NCBI GenBank assembly: GCA_047974625.1
Contig: JBKECK010000078.1
Span: 1 to 64,000 of the forward strand
Direction of reading: 5' to 3'
Length of the DNA: 64,000 nt
Source of the DNA: CADEDH01 sp047974625
GTDB taxonomy: Bacteria > Actinomycetota > Acidimicrobiia > Acidimicrobiales > SZUA-35
This document shows positions 1 through 11,590 of the stretch, one piece after another. Both the position numbers and the translations under genes were made by a program. How positions within the stretch are numbered: position 1 is the stretch's first letter; every line of letters begins with the position of its first letter. The notes under the pieces were generated by a model. It was not told where the DNA came from. It did no database searches and saw nothing but the letters and a program-made list of their open reading frames with translations.

Positions 1-1035
<1,035 letters not shown>

Positions 1036-1436
1036 AGAATCTGTGGACTTCGTGGTTCGGCCCGAAGACCGTTCGACGAAGCTCACGTTGATCCGATTGC
1101 CGAACCCGGGAGCCATCCCGTGCTCGGCGGTTCCAATCTGAGCATTGCTCAGCGGAACCAGGCTTTTTGCCACTGTCGTTTGAGGCGGTGAGACCGACTC
1201 GTCCGACCGTGGATTGACGGGACATCGTCGCGGAACCGAAGTTCCTGGCTACGACGATGCTCCGCACACGCTGCGTACATCCTCTCTTCCGTTTTCAAGG
1301 AGCTGGCATCTCGCCACTTCCGTCAGCTACGCTCTGAGAAGAGCAATTCCTGCTGAATCGGATGAGTTGGGCGAGTTCCTTTGCCTCAGAGCGGCCTTGG
1401 TGCTTGTCGCTGCCGTGCCGTTGGGGCGAATCACAA
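1036..1436 (-). promoter_or_regulatory. rrn leader region
   Basis: Transcribed leader of the rRNA operon. No convincing protein gene is present. Two recognisable elements lie in it: a boxA-like TGCTCTTC (1345-1338) and TTGAAAAC (1298-1291), a motif often seen in rRNA leaders of Gram-positive bacteria and thought to help 16S processing. The rest is moderately GC-rich and shows no obvious further signal. Confidence 0.6.
1338..1345 (-). promoter_or_regulatory. boxA-like antitermination element
   Basis: TGCTCTTC on the minus strand resembles the boxA core TGCTCTTT, which binds NusB-NusE and makes rRNA transcription resistant to Rho. It lies about 300 bases upstream of the 16S 5' end. nusB itself is in this window at 56520-56927. 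The match is short, so this is a probable rather than certain site. Confidence 0.5.
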
Positions 1437-1464
1437 ATCTAATGGTGGTGGCCGGTCCCCACAA
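1437..1464 (-). promoter_or_regulatory. candidate rRNA operon promoter
   Basis: On the minus strand TTGTGG (1464-1459) and TTAGAT (1442-1437) are separated by 16 bases, giving a plausible -35/-10 pair just after the tyrS stop codon and about 400 bases before the 16S gene. Other promoters may exist in the leader. Confidence 0.4.
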
Positions 1465-1508
1465 CCTCCGCCGAGGGAATTTCGGGCGAGTTCCTGGCCA
1501 GACCCCCC

Positions 1509-2813
1509 TCAGCCCCCGGATCCCTGGTCGAACATGACCAGATGGACCTGCTTCTTACCCCTCCTGACCAGGGCAAACCTCTCGTGACGGAGGTCTTGTC
1601 GCTCGATCGTGCCGCCTTCGGGAACCTTCTCGTCATTGACCGAGATTCCGTTCTGACGGAGCAGTCGCCCGGCCTCGCTCCTCGACTTGGCCACTCCGGC
1701 CGACACCAGGACCCCGACGAGGTTGTCCGGTTCGTCGAGAACGCTCCGGTCCAGGACCGTCGTCGGCACCTCGGCCGCCAGCAGCTGGAACGTGGCCGCG
1801 TCGAGGCCGACCGAGGAGCCTCCGAAAACCACTTCGGACGCTGCTTCGGCCGCGACGGCAGCCGCAGGACTGTGAACCAGGGAGGTGAGCTCGTGCGCCA
1901 GACGCCGCTGCCCGACCCTGGTGTGCGGTGCCTCGGCATGCTCGGCCACGACGTCGGCCACCTCGTCCAGGGACAGGAACGTGAGCTGGGCCAGGAGCCG
2001 GGGCAGGTCGGCGTCGTCCGCCTGGATCCACGCCTGGTAGAAGCGGTACGGCGACATCAGGTCGGCATTGAGCCACTGGGTCTCGCCCCCGGCCGTCTTG
2101 CCGTACTTGGTGCCGTCCCGCTTGAGCAGGAGAGGAAAGGTGAGGCCGTGAACCCGGGCTGCGTTGGTCCGGCGGACCAGGTCGACCCCGAGAGCGATGT
2201 TCCCCCACTGGTCGGAGCCACCGATCTGCAGCTCACAGGCCTCGTTCTCGTACAACCAGCGGTAGTCATTGGCCTGGAGCAACATGTAACTGAACTCCGT
2301 GTACGACAACCCCGTCTCGCTGGCCAGACGGGCCCGGACCGACTCCTTCGCCGTCATCTGGTTGACGGTCACGTGCCGGCCGATGTCTCGCAGGAACTCG
2401 AGCATGCTGAGCGACACCGTCCAGGCCCGGTTGTCAAGGAGCTTGGCCGCATTGCTGAGGGAGGGATCGAAGTCCAGGAACTTCCGCAGGGACGGCACGA
2501 TCCCGGCCAGGTTGGCCTGGAGTGCGTCGTCGTCAAGCAGGCTTCGCTCGTCGGATCGGCCTGACGGGTCACCGATCATCCCCGTGGCCCCCCCGGCCAG
2601 CGGCAGCGGCCGGTGGCCCGCCTGCTGGAACCGACGGAGGGTGAGCAGACCGATGAGGTTGCCCACGTGCAGGCTGGGCGCAGTGGGATCGAAGCCGCAA
2701 TACACCGTGATCGGCCCCTCGACCAGCCTCGCCGCCAGCGCTTCCCGGTCGGTCGAGTCCTGAATGAGGCCCCGGGCCTCGAGATCACGGAGCAGGTTCG
2801 GGTCGGTTCCCAT
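1509..2813 (-). CDS. tyrS: tyrosyl-tRNA synthetase
   Basis: Cytoplasmic class I synthetase that charges tRNA-Tyr with tyrosine using ATP. The HIGH-type signature appears as PTAPSLHVGN near residue 45, the KMSKS-type loop as KYGKT near residue 235, and a C-terminal S4 RNA-binding domain covers about the last 70 residues (SAGVAKSRSEAGRLLRQNG). 434 aa from the chosen start, close to the usual length. Two in-frame ATGs are possible (2822 and 2813). The second is preferred because a -10-like TAGGAT overlaps the first and lies seven bases before the second, as expected for a leaderless mRNA. Transcribed toward the rRNA operon. Confidence 0.96.
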   Translation of the reverse strand: MGTDPNLLRDLEARGLIQDSTDREALAARLVEGPITVYCGFDPTAPSLHVGNLIGLLTLRRFQQAGHRPLPLAGGATGMIGDPSGRSDERSLLDDDALQANLAGIVPSLRKFLDFDPSLSNAAKLLDNRAWTVSLSMLEFLRDIGRHVTVNQMTAKESVRARLASETGLSYTEFSYMLLQANDYRWLYENEACELQIGGSDQWGNIALGVDLVRRTNAARVHGLTFPLLLKRDGTKYGKTAGGETQWLNADLMSPYRFYQAWIQADDADLPRLLAQLTFLSLDEVADVVAEHAEAPHTRVGQRRLAHELTSLVHSPAAAVAAEAASEVVFGGSSVGLDAATFQLLAAEVPTTVLDRSVLDEPDNLVGVLVSAGVAKSRSEAGRLLRQNGISVNDEKVPEGGTIERQDLRHERFALVRRGKKQVHLVMFDQGSGG

Positions 2814-2820
2814 GATCGGC

Positions 2821-2826
2821 ATCCTA
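2821..2826 (-). promoter_or_regulatory. tyrS -10 element (leaderless)
   Basis: TAGGAT on the minus strand sits seven bases upstream of the ATG at 2813, matching the TANNNT element that precedes leaderless actinobacterial genes. No clear -35 is visible. Confidence 0.5.
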
Positions 2827-3007
2827 GGCGCCGGGCGATAACGGGCTCATGAGAATTCCCCCCCTCCCGGAGCGCCGCCGCCCACCGGCCGGGGCCCCTC
2901 ACGCGGGGCTTGCCACCCCTCACGATCCACCGGCCCACGCCTGGGTGACCGGCCCCGATAGGGCCTTCCGGGCGCCGAGCCAGGGGCCGACCCGGCACAC
3001 TGGGATC

Positions 3008-3637
3008 ATGACCATGAGTCCCAGCTCCGCCCCGGCCAATGACGACGAGGCCGGCGAGGCAGGCGACGCACCCCCGGTCGGCTACGACCCCGTCAACCCA
3101 CCCCGGGATCCGAACCAGCGGACCGGCGTGCTCACCTGGATCGGCCGCGGCCTGGTGGCCATCGTGGTGATCGGCAGCTTCGGGGTCTGGGGCTACCGCT
3201 ACTCGGGCTACGCCGACCGCCCACCGCCCGATCTGCTCGAGGACCCCTCCTTCGGCACCTACGCCGAGGGGGTGTGCAGCCAGGCCATGCTCGAGGTCGA
3301 TGCCGTTCCCAATGCCCTGGTGGCCACCGACGAGGTCGACCGGGCCGGCCAGATCCGTCAGGCCACCGATTTCCTCTCCGTCATGGTCACCTCCCTGGAA
3401 GCGGCGCCGGCCACCGACCGGACCCCCCGTGACGAGGAGATCATCAGCGGCTGGCTCCACGACTGGCGCACCTATGTGAACGACCGGTATGCCTACGCCG
3501 ACGCCCTCGAACAAGATCCGATGGCTCGGTTCCTGCTCTCCGCCGACGACCTCACCGAACGACCCGACCGCCGCATCACCCGGCTGGCCGACACTAACGG
3601 CATGCCCTCCTGTGGCACCCCAGGAGACGTCGGCTGA
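3008..3637 (+). CDS. hypothetical single-pass membrane protein
   Basis: I do not recognise a family. The 209-residue product has an acidic, proline-rich N-terminus (about 35 residues), one hydrophobic segment near residues 40-60 (GLVAIVVIGSFGVWGY) and then a roughly 140-residue polar domain, presumably outside the membrane, with two cysteines (GVCSQ, PSCGTP) that could form a disulfide. The start at ATG 3008 is chosen because the -10-like CACACT ends seven bases before it. The reading frame is open upstream, but that extension is proline- and arginine-rich junk. It converges with the NUDIX gene at 3735. Confidence 0.75.
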   Translation: MTMSPSSAPANDDEAGEAGDAPPVGYDPVNPPRDPNQRTGVLTWIGRGLVAIVVIGSFGVWGYRYSGYADRPPPDLLEDPSFGTYAEGVCSQAMLEVDAVPNALVATDEVDRAGQIRQATDFLSVMVTSLEAAPATDRTPRDEEIISGWLHDWRTYVNDRYAYADALEQDPMARFLLSADDLTERPDRRITRLADTNGMPSCGTPGDVG

Positions 3638-3734
3638 CTATCCGGCCACGCCCGCGGGATTCCGCCGATGCTTCAGCCACGGCCTCATCACCCCGGGCCC
3701 TCCCCCGACCACCGACGCCTGTGCCGATCCTTCC

Positions 3735-4382
3735 TCAGGCCGCTCCCCGGTCGGCCGATTGCCCCCCGGGTCGGGCCGGGAGCGATGACGCGACCTGATC
3801 GAACGCCACCATCGCCTGGCCCACCATCCGACCGAACTCGGTGTCGGCGGAGAGTTCCTCCGCGTCCGGTTCGACCCAGCGGACCGCCGTCGCCTCATGG
3901 TTGATGGTCGGCTCCACCCCGCCGGTCGCCACCACCAGGAAGCGGACGTCGAAGTGGAGATGGGCGGGCTCGTCGCCCCGGGCCGGGACAGGATGGACGT
4001 CGACGTCCACGGCCGGTAGTACGACGGCCAGGTGGTCCAGGCCGGTCTCCTCGGTCACCTCGCGCCACGCCACCGCGGCGAGATTGCCGTCACCGTCGGC
4101 GTGGCCGCCCGGTTGAAGCCAGCGGTTCAGCTTGGCGTGGTGGATCATCAGCACCCGACGGGTTGACGGGTCGAGGACGATCGCCGAACCGGTCAGGTGG
4201 CCGACCGGACCGGAGCGGACCAGGCTGTCGGCGTGGGTGCGGAGAAAGGCCAGGGTTTCGGCCCGGTGGTCCTCGGCGCCGGCGGCGATGACGGCCCGCT
4301 CCAGTTGTACCGCCGCCAACGCCCGGTTGTCGGGTGACGGAGTGAGCGGCGGGGAGTCCGGCGAGGCCACGACATAGGTCAC
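3735..4382 (-). CDS. NUDIX hydrolase
   Basis: Probable hydrolase of nucleoside-diphosphate-linked substrates. The NUDIX box lies near residues 92-115: GGHADGDGN followed by REVTEETGL, which keeps the glycine start and the REVxEExGL metal-binding helix. 215 aa. The residues before the box resemble the subfamily with an N-terminal helical extension, but the substrate cannot be read from sequence. The GTG at 4382 is supported by TAGTGT at 4394-4389, six bases upstream, suggesting a leaderless mRNA. Monocistronic and convergent with the preceding plus-strand gene. Confidence 0.88.
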   Translation of the reverse strand: MTYVVASPDSPPLTPSPDNRALAAVQLERAVIAAGAEDHRAETLAFLRTHADSLVRSGPVGHLTGSAIVLDPSTRRVLMIHHAKLNRWLQPGGHADGDGNLAAVAWREVTEETGLDHLAVVLPAVDVDVHPVPARGDEPAHLHFDVRFLVVATGGVEPTINHEATAVRWVEPDAEELSADTEFGRMVGQAMVAFDQVASSLPARPGGQSADRGAA

Positions 4383-4388
4383 CGGGCC

Positions 4389-4394
4389 ACACTA
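4389..4394 (-). promoter_or_regulatory. -10 element of NUDIX gene (leaderless)
   Basis: TAGTGT on the minus strand, six bases before the GTG start at 4382. Confidence 0.45.
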
Positions 4395-4469
4395 CTGACC
4401 CGGCCCCTGGCGCCTCACCCCGGGAGCCCGGCGCCGTCATGGCCCCAGCCCCACCACACCGGCCCGGGG

Positions 4470-5123
4470 TCACCGGCCCGGTGGCCCCGCCCCCGACCAG
4501 CCCGGAGGTCGGGGGCGGCTGACGTGAGGGTTGCCAGCCAGGGCGTACCGCCAGGGTCGGTCCACGGCGCGGCTGATCCCCACCCGGGGCCCGACGATCA
4601 CCGGCTCGGTCGGGGGTGGGCCGGGGACAAGGCGAACCAGGGACCCCGGGTCCAGCAGGTCGACCCCACCATGGGTCGCCGTGATACCGAGGGCGGCACA
4701 CAACTTGCCCGGACCGGAGGCCAGGTCGGTGATCCCGCGGGCGGCCGGCCGGTCGTCCCACATGGCGGCCACACCCCCAGTGGGTTCCACCGCCCGGATC
4801 AGCACGGCCGCGGCCTCACCGTCGCTCCCACACACCACGTTGGCGCACCAGTGGACGCCGTAGCTGCGGTACACGTAGAGGTGCCCGGCTGGGCCGAACA
4901 TGACCTGGTTGCGCGGGGTCGGGCCCCGGTGGGCGTGACTGGCCGGATCGGCCGCCCCCCAGTAGGCCTCCACCTCGACGATCCGCCCGGACCGCCCGCC
5001 GCACCACAATCCCCGGCCGAGCAACCGGGGCGCCACCTCGAGGGGGGATCCGCCGAGGTCGGCCCGGCTGACCGGATCCGGGCCGGGATCACCCGCCCCC
5101 GCGGCCGGATCGGGGCTGATCAC
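4470..5123 (-). CDS. mpg: 3-methyladenine DNA glycosylase, AAG/MPG family
   Basis: Base-excision repair enzyme that removes alkylated purines from DNA. Family hallmarks in order: the catalytic-Glu segment EVEAYWGAADPASHA, the tyrosine-rich GHLYVYRSYGVHWC, LIRAVEP, SGPGKLCAALGI and the C-terminal PWRYALAGNPHVS. 217 aa, near the usual size. GTG start. It begins 11 bases after argH and is probably the last gene of the arginine operon transcript. The same neighbourhood (mpg next to tyrS) occurs in Mycobacterium tuberculosis, so the link to argH is likely positional rather than functional. Confidence 0.93.
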   Translation of the reverse strand: MISPDPAAGAGDPGPDPVSRADLGGSPLEVAPRLLGRGLWCGGRSGRIVEVEAYWGAADPASHAHRGPTPRNQVMFGPAGHLYVYRSYGVHWCANVVCGSDGEAAAVLIRAVEPTGGVAAMWDDRPAARGITDLASGPGKLCAALGITATHGGVDLLDPGSLVRLVPGPPPTEPVIVGPRVGISRAVDRPWRYALAGNPHVSRPRPPGWSGAGPPGR

Positions 5124-5134
5124 CCGTTCCGCCG

Positions 5135-6555
5135 TCAGCCGGGGAGCCGGGCCCGGTCGGTGGCGATCAGGTCGGCCAGGGCCCGGAGCTGGTCGGCGAC
5201 CGGGCCCGGACCGCCACCACCGGGGCTGGTCCGTCGGGCCACCGCGGCACCGGGTTCGAACAGGACCCGTACGTTCTCGCCCAGGTCAGGGTGGGCGGCG
5301 GCCAGCTCGACCAGGGGCACCCCCTCCGCCAGGGATTCCCGCACCAGGGCCCCCACGATGGCGTGGGCGTCCCGGAACGGGATCCCCCGAACCACCAGGG
5401 TCTCGGCCAGGTCGGTGGCCACGGAGCCGTCGGTATCGGCGGCGGCCGCCATCGCCCCGGTCCGGAAGGTCATGGTGGCGTACAACCCGGTCATGGCGGT
5501 GAGGGCCAGGCCCACCTGGTCGACCGCGTCGAAGAGGGGCTCCTTGTCCTCCTGGAGGTCACGGTTGTACGCCAGCGGCAGCCCCTTGAGGGTGGCCAGC
5601 AGGCCGGTCAGGTCACCGATGACCCGGCCCGCCTTACCCCGGGCCAGCTCGGCGATGTCGGGGTTCTTCTTCTGGGGCATCATCGACGACCCGGTGGCGT
5701 AGGTGTCGTCGAGCACCGCGAACCCGAACTCGTCGGAGGTCCACAACACCACCTCCTCCCCCATCCGGCTCAGGTGGATGCCCACCATGGCCAGGGTGAA
5801 CAGGGATTCGGCCGCGAAGTCCCGGTCGCTGGTGACGTCCAGTGAGTTGGCGAACACCCGGTGGAAACCGAGGTCGTCGGCGGTGGCAGCCGGGTCGATC
5901 GGGATCGACGTTCCGGCCAGTGCCCCAGCCCCGAGGGGTGAGACGTCGAGGCGCCGCTGGGCGTCGAGCAACCGGTCCACATCGCGGCCCAGCGCCCAGG
6001 CGTGGGCGGCGAGGTGGTGGGCCAGCAGGACCGGTTGGGCCCGCTGCAGGTGGGTGTAGCCCGGCAGGGAGCTGTCGCCGGCCTCGACGGCCCGGTCGAG
6101 CAGGACCTGTTGCAGGTCGAGCACCGCGGCCGCGGTCCGGGCCAGCTCCCGCCGGCACCACAGACGGAACGCGGTGGCCACCTGGTCGTTGCGGCTCCGG
6201 GCGGTGTGGATCCGGGCCCCGACCGGGCCGGACAGCTCTGTCACCCGTCGTTCGATGGCGGTGTGGATGTCCTCGTCGCTGGGCACGAACGCGAACTGGC
6301 CGCTGGCCAATTCCATGGCGGTGGCGTCGAGGGCGGCCAGCACCTCGGCCAGTTCGGCCCCGGTGTACAGACCGGCCCGGGCCAGGCCCCGGGCGTGGGC
6401 CCGCGACCCCTGGATGTCGTCCTGGGCCAGCCGCTGGTCGTAGGGCAGGCTGACGGTGTAGGCCAGCAAGGCCTCGGCCGGACCGTCGGCGAACCGGCCG
6501 TGCCACAGGGTGGCGGCCGGGTTCGGCGGCTCCCCGGCCGCGGTCCCGTCTCCGC

Positions 6556-6559
<4 letters not shown>
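5135..6559 (-). CDS. argH: argininosuccinate lyase
   Basis: Last enzyme of arginine synthesis: cleaves argininosuccinate to arginine and fumarate in the cytoplasm. Fumarase/aspartase superfamily signature GSSMMPQKKNPD near residue 280, with TARSRNDQVATAFRLW and GYTHLQRAQPV upstream, supplying the catalytic Ser and His. 474 aa, usual length. Its ATG overlaps the argG stop (ATGA), so translation is coupled to argG. Downstream the mpg gene follows after 11 bases. Confidence 0.97.
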
Positions 6560-7806
<1,247 letters not shown>

Positions 7807-7987
7807 GGGGGTGTGACCTCCGTGAACGTTGGTGATGGCCGGGGGATCAGGGCCGGTCGGCCGGCCGGGACCGCCGGGTGCGGAACGCGGCCGACACGGC
7901 TGTTGGGATCGGACGCTAGCGACCCGGATCGTCCGTGACGCCGACCGGTCGAAGCTCGCGGCAGGCCGGCCGCCATCTCGCCGGCCC

Positions 7988-8458
7988 CTATTCGGGGTCG
8001 AGACCCGCGAGGCGGCGGAGATGGCCCATAACCGGGCCGCCGCACCCTTCCCGGACGATGGCTAGGAGGGTGTCGTCGCCGGCCACGGTGCCCATCAGGT
8101 CGGGCACGCTGGAACGGTCCAGGGCGGCCGCCACCACATGGGCCGAACCCGGCGGGGTTCGCAACAGCACCAGGTCACCCGATCGTTCCGCCTCCACCAG
8201 CCAGTCCCCGAGCACCCGACGCAGGTGGTCCTCGGGGGCCAGCTGTTCCGCTGGCAGCTCCGGGATGGCGTAGACGGTGCTGCCGCCGGGGGCCCGGACC
8301 TTGATGGCGCCCAGCTCCTCGAGGTCCCGCGACACCGTGGCCTGGGTGGCGCTGATACCGGACCCGGCCAGCAGGTCGACCAGTTGGGCCTGACTGGAGA
8401 CCGCCTCGTCAGCCAGCATCCGGGTAATGCGGTGCTGGCGCTGGGTCTTGCTGATCAT
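7988..8458 (-). CDS. argR: arginine repressor ArgR
   Basis: Hexameric arginine-sensing repressor that binds ARG boxes. The N-terminal winged helix covers about residues 1-70 (RITRMLADEAVSSQAQLVDL, ATQATVSRDLEELGAIKV). The C-terminal oligomerisation and arginine-binding domain contains GTVAGDDTLLAIVREG. 156 aa, typical. The ATG at 8458 overlaps the argF stop (TGATG); the frame stays open further upstream but only in the shadow of argF. Being inside the operon, it probably regulates its own synthesis through the two boxes at 13981-14012. Confidence 0.95.
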   Translation of the reverse strand: MISKTQRQHRITRMLADEAVSSQAQLVDLLAGSGISATQATVSRDLEELGAIKVRAPGGSTVYAIPELPAEQLAPEDHLRRVLGDWLVEAERSGDLVLLRTPPGSAHVVAAALDRSSVPDLMGTVAGDDTLLAIVREGCGGPVMGHLRRLAGLDPE

Positions 8459-9387
8459 CACGGCGCCGACCCCGCCCCGGACGGACCCGCGTGGTGGAGC
8501 CAGGCCAACACGCCCCGGGCCGCGTCGAGCCGGTGGGCGGCCTGGGCCCACACCAGTGAACGGTCGCCGTCGATGACGGGGCCCGTCACCTCCTCGCCCC
8601 GGTGGGCGGGGAGGCAGTGCATGAAGCGGGCCTTCGGGGCGACGGCCATCAACCGGTCGTCGACGGTGAATCCCTCGAAGGCCCGGAGCCGGGTCTCCCG
8701 TTCGGCTTCCTGCCCCATGGAGGTCCACGTGTCGGTGTAGATCACGTCGGCCCCGTCGACGGCGTCACCGGGCCGGTCGCAGCTCTCGACCGTGACCCCG
8801 GCCATGACCAGGGCCTCCCGGTCGACCCCGTCAAAGCCGTAGCCGGGTGGGGATGCCACCCTCACGGTGCCGCCGAGCCGGCCGACGGCCAGGGCCAGGG
8901 ACCGGGTCACGTTGTTGGCGTCGCCGACGTAGGCCACGGTCAGCTCACCGACCGGGCCCAGCTCCGCCTCGATGGTGAGCACGTCGGCCAGCGCCTGGAG
9001 CGGGTGGGCCCGGTCCGACAACAGGTTGACCACCGGGATGACGTCCAGGGCCGCCATGCGTTCGAGCACGTCGTGGTGGTGGACCCGGGCGCAGAGGGTG
9101 GCGTGGTAGCAGGCCATCGTGCGGACCACGTCTTCGGCCGATTCACGGGTGTCGATGCCCACTTCGACGTCGGTGATGTAGACGGGGTGACCACCGAGCT
9201 GGACGACGGCCATCTCGGTGGAGTTGCGGGTCCGGGCCGACGGTTTGGTAAAGACGCAGGCCACCCCTCGGCCGGCCAGAACCGGGACGAGGTCGGTGAC
9301 GGGCGTCCGGGCCAACCGGAGCACCTCCCCCAGTTCGGCCACGGTGAGGTCGTCGATGTCGAGCAGATGACGCATCGGGTCGGTCAT
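8458..9387 (-). CDS. argF: ornithine carbamoyltransferase
   Basis: Transfers the carbamoyl group of carbamoyl phosphate to ornithine, giving citrulline. The carbamoyl-phosphate loop reads PSARTRNSTEMAV, where most family members have STRTR: an alanine replaces the threonine, a variant I have seen in this OTC subgroup. HPLQALAD, DTWTSMGQE and FMHCLPAHRG (catalytic Cys) follow. 309 aa. ATG overlaps the argD stop by four bases. Its substrate comes from CarAB, encoded at 46658-51045. Confidence 0.95.
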   Translation of the reverse strand: MTDPMRHLLDIDDLTVAELGEVLRLARTPVTDLVPVLAGRGVACVFTKPSARTRNSTEMAVVQLGGHPVYITDVEVGIDTRESAEDVVRTMACYHATLCARVHHHDVLERMAALDVIPVVNLLSDRAHPLQALADVLTIEAELGPVGELTVAYVGDANNVTRSLALAVGRLGGTVRVASPPGYGFDGVDREALVMAGVTVESCDRPGDAVDGADVIYTDTWTSMGQEAERETRLRAFEGFTVDDRLMAVAPKARFMHCLPAHRGEEVTGPVIDGDRSLVWAQAAHRLDAARGVLAWLHHAGPSGAGSAP

Positions 9388-10604
9388 GAGGCGGGTACTC
9401 CGGATCGTTCAGACTGGAGGACCCGGTCGAGCACGGCGGTGGCCTCGGCGATCTGTTCGTCGGTGACGATCAGGGGCGGCGCCAGGCGCAGGGCGGTGGG
9501 GGTGACCCCGTTGACGACGAGGCCCTCGTCGAGGCAGCGGGCGGCCACCAGGCGGGCGTCGGCGTCGGCCAGCTCCACGGCCAGGAGCAGTCCGAGGCCC
9601 CGGACCCCGGCCACCCCGTCTAGGGCGCCGACCGCCCGGGTGATCCGGGCGCCGGCCTCGGTGGCCAGGCGGGGGGCGTCGATCGCTTCCATGGTGGCCA
9701 CCACGGCCCGGGCCGCAGCGGCAGCCAGGGGTTGGCCGCCGTAGGTGGTGGCGTGATCGCCGGGTTGGAACGAGGCGGCGACGTCGCTCCGGGCCCAGCA
9801 GGCGCCGATGGGGACCCCGTTGCCGAGGGCCTTGGCCATCGTGACCACGTCAGGTTGGACCCCGAAGTGCTGGAATCCGAACCACCGGCCGGTGCGGGCC
9901 AGACCGGTCTGGACCTCGTCGACCATGAACAGCACGTCCCGTTCCCGGCACAACCGCTGCACCGCCGAGAAGTACTCCACGGTGGCCGGGTTGACACCCC
10001 CTTCGCCTTGGACGGGTTCGAGCAGGACGGCGGCCACGGAGTCGTCGAGGGCCTGCTCCAGTTCGTCCGGTTCGGCCCAGACCACATGGCGGAAACCCTC
10101 GGGCAGGGGCTGGAACGTCTCCCATTTCTGGGGTTGGCCGGTGGCGGCCAGGGTGGCCAGGGTCCGGCCGTGGAAGCTCTGGAAGGCGGCTACCACCACA
10201 TGACGCCCGTGACCTCCGTAACGGCGGGCGAGCTTGATGGCCGCCTCGTTGGCCTCGGCCCCGGAGTTGCAGAAGAACACCTGGCCGCCGGCCGCTTCCC
10301 CGTCGCCGACGAGACGGTCGAGGGCGACGGCCAGCGGCCCGTTGTGCTCGGTGGCGTACAGGTTTGACACGTGGAGCAGCCGCTGGGACTGGGCGGCCAG
10401 GGCCTCGGCCACTGCCGGGTGGGCGTGGCCGAGGCTGGTGACGGCCAGCCCGGAGAGGAAGTCGAGGTAGCGCCGATCGAACCGATCGAAGAGGTATGCA
10501 CCCTCGCCCCGGACGAACTCGACCGTCGGGGGCCCGTAGGTGGGCATCAGGGGGCAGTACGTCTGGTCGTCGGGGGCCCCGACGGCGGTGCGGTGATCGG
10601 TCAT
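9384..10604 (-). CDS. argD: acetylornithine aminotransferase
   Basis: PLP-dependent class III aminotransferase that makes N-acetylornithine from the semialdehyde with glutamate as donor. Visible are FFCNSGAEANEAAIKLARRY (phosphate-binding region), LLEPVQGEGGVNPA, FMVDEVQTGLARTG and the PLP lysine in MAKALGNGVPIGA. 406 aa, typical. The ATG overlaps the argB stop (ATGA) and its own stop overlaps argF. Confidence 0.96.
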   Translation of the reverse strand: MTDHRTAVGAPDDQTYCPLMPTYGPPTVEFVRGEGAYLFDRFDRRYLDFLSGLAVTSLGHAHPAVAEALAAQSQRLLHVSNLYATEHNGPLAVALDRLVGDGEAAGGQVFFCNSGAEANEAAIKLARRYGGHGRHVVVAAFQSFHGRTLATLAATGQPQKWETFQPLPEGFRHVVWAEPDELEQALDDSVAAVLLEPVQGEGGVNPATVEYFSAVQRLCRERDVLFMVDEVQTGLARTGRWFGFQHFGVQPDVVTMAKALGNGVPIGACWARSDVAASFQPGDHATTYGGQPLAAAAARAVVATMEAIDAPRLATEAGARITRAVGALDGVAGVRGLGLLLAVELADADARLVAARCLDEGLVVNGVTPTALRLAPPLIVTDEQIAEATAVLDRVLQSERSGVPAS

Positions 10605-11590
10605 GGAGCGGTCCTCCGGCTGGGCGGGCGGGTCGGTTCGGATGGGTTGGGCGCAAGCGGGGACGGGACCGGTTCCTCGCTGATCATGGTCCCGATACCG
10701 GCGTCGGTGAACAGTTCGAGGAGGACCACGTGGGGGACGCGGCCGTCGAGCATGTGGGCGCTGGCCGCGCCGGCCGCCACCGCCTCGATGCAGGACCGCA
10801 CCTTGGGAACCATGCCTCCGGAGATCGACCCGTCGACCATGGCCGCCTCCAGGTCGGCCACGGTGGCCCGGGTGATGACGCTGTGCGGATCATCGGGGTC
10901 GGCCAGGAGGCCGGGGACGTCGGTGAGGTACACGACCTTCTCGGCCCCGAGGGCCCCGCCGAGGGCGCCGGCCACGGTGTCGGCGTTGATGTTGAGGGCC
11001 TGGCCGGTGGCGTCGGCCCCGATTGAGGAGACGACGGGGATGAGGTCCTCGGCCAGGAGGCGGCGCACGATGGCGGGGTCGACACTGACGATGTCGCCCA
11101 CGAAGCCGAGGTCCGGGTCCCGGACCGTCGCTTCGATCATGCCGCCGTCCTCGCCCGACATCCCGACGGCGTAGGCGCCGTGGGTGTTGATCCGGCCGAC
11201 GATGTCCCGACCCACCTTGCCCACCAGCACCATCCGGGCCACGTCCAGGGTTTCGGCGTCGGTGACCCGGAGGCCGTCGCGAAACTCGGTCTCCTTGCCC
11301 AGGCGGGCCAGGAGCTCCCCGATCTGGGGGCCGCCGCCGTGGACCACTACCGGTTTCATGCCCACGGAGCGGAGCAGCACGATGTCCTCGGCGAACTGCC
11401 GTCCGAGCTCTTCGTCGACCATGGCGTTGCCGCCGAACTTGATGACCACGATGGCGCCCCGGAACCGTTGGATGTAGGGCAGGGCCTCGATCAGGGCCCG
11501 GGTCCGGGCCTCGGGCGAGTAGCCCCGGGGGCCGCCGGTCGGCCGTCCGGAGACCGTCGGCCCGTCGACGGGGTGGTCGGTGGTGGTCAT
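10601..11590 (-). CDS. argB: acetylglutamate kinase
   Basis: Phosphorylates N-acetylglutamate, usually the arginine-feedback-inhibited step. Amino-acid-kinase motifs: VIKFGGNAM near residue 48, VVVHGGGPQIG, the acetylglutamate-binding LNINADTVAGAL, and MVPKVRSCIEAV near the C-terminus. 329 aa, somewhat long; the extra residues are a roughly 25-residue N-terminal arm and a proline-rich tail of about 25 residues. An N-terminal arm is typical of arginine-sensitive hexameric enzymes. ATG overlaps the argJ stop. Confidence 0.96.
   Translation of the reverse strand: MTTTDHPVDGPTVSGRPTGGPRGYSPEARTRALIEALPYIQRFRGAIVVIKFGGNAMVDEELGRQFAEDIVLLRSVGMKPVVVHGGGPQIGELLARLGKETEFRDGLRVTDAETLDVARMVLVGKVGRDIVGRINTHGAYAVGMSGEDGGMIEATVRDPDLGFVGDIVSVDPAIVRRLLAEDLIPVVSSIGADATGQALNINADTVAGALGGALGAEKVVYLTDVPGLLADPDDPHSVITRATVADLEAAMVDGSISGGMVPKVRSCIEAVAAGAASAHMLDGRVPHVVLLELFTDAGIGTMISEEPVPSPLAPNPSEPTRPPSRRTAP

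Noticed and set aside
1542..2564. Plus-strand open frame opposite tyrS
   Set aside because: Typical antisense shadow of a high-GC gene; tyrS motifs on the minus strand are complete.
7807..7987. Second ARG box before argG
   Set aside because: The gap is uniformly GC-rich and lacks anything like the AT-rich palindromes at 13981-14012.
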